DNA from: Candidatus Altimarinota bacterium
GTDB taxonomy: Bacteria; Patescibacteriota; Gracilibacteria; BD1-5; UBA6164
Direction of reading: 5' to 3'
NCBI GenBank assembly: GCA_027062145.1
Contig: JAMOTX010000068.1
Span: 1 to 5,767, forward strand
Length of the DNA stretch: 5,767 nt
Positions 5,758 through 5,767 of the stretch are shown piece after piece. A model generated the notes under the pieces. The model was given only the letters and a program-made list of their open reading frames with translations, was not told the DNA's origin and made no database searches. The translations under genes and the position numbers were made by a program. Numbering within the stretch: position 1 is the first letter of the stretch; every line of letters begins with the position of its first letter.

Positions 5758-5767
5758 GGTTGAAGAT

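Noticed and set aside
5746..5767. Integron attC end (minus-strand GTTAGCA near the operon start)
   Set aside because: GTTAGCA does not fit GTTRRRY, the paired box is in the wrong orientation in the visible hairpin, and the partner half would lie outside the window.
1..5767. CRISPR arrays, tRNA/rRNA genes, insertion sequences and intrinsic terminators
   Set aside because: No regularly spaced repeats, no cloverleaf or rRNA-like sequence, no transposase, and no GC-rich stem followed by a T-run was seen; the coding regions fill nearly the whole window.

Overview
The window is a strongly AT-rich stretch (by eye about three quarters A+T) in which every recognisable gene lies on the minus strand. 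Read from right to left it is one unbroken operon of seven genes. Gaps are at most 1 bp and several genes overlap (8, 1, 20 and 14 bp), so no internal promoter or terminator has room. TGA is used only as a stop, so the standard bacterial code holds. The very low GC, Asn/Lys/Ile-rich proteins and an LPS-type heptosyltransferase relative suggest a Gram-negative of the Arcobacter/Campylobacterota kind. That placement is an inference from composition and is not proven.

In transcription order: a 64-bp leader at the right edge with an imperfect 12-bp hairpin (5704-5767); a radical SAM enzyme (4666-5703); a PHP-family metallo-phosphoesterase resembling histidinol phosphatase HisJ/HisK (3837-4673); a type I phosphoribosyltransferase that looks like the tellurium-resistance (Ter) operon-associated PRTase group (2899-3837); a small HEPN-like protein with a Ser/Asp/Trp-rich linker and a C-terminal membrane anchor (2463-2897); a small protein whose ends match the fold pattern of archaeal CTP-dependent riboflavin kinase (2019-2462); a glycosyltransferase family 9 protein (983-2038); and a capsular-polysaccharide-type glycosyltransferase running off the left edge (1-996).

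The first five genes look like a compact pathway for a nucleotide- or phosphosugar-like small molecule. A PRTase would transfer to or from PRPP, a phosphatase would remove phosphate, a RibK-like enzyme could add phosphate with CTP, and a radical SAM enzyme would do a difficult chemical step. A membrane-anchored HEPN-like protein accompanies them. Two glycosyltransferases are translationally coupled to the end of the module, so the product may be attached to, or made alongside, a surface glycan. I do not know this combination as a described system; the pathway reading is an inference from family membership and gene coupling. The left edge cuts the last gene, and the upstream neighbour is not visible.
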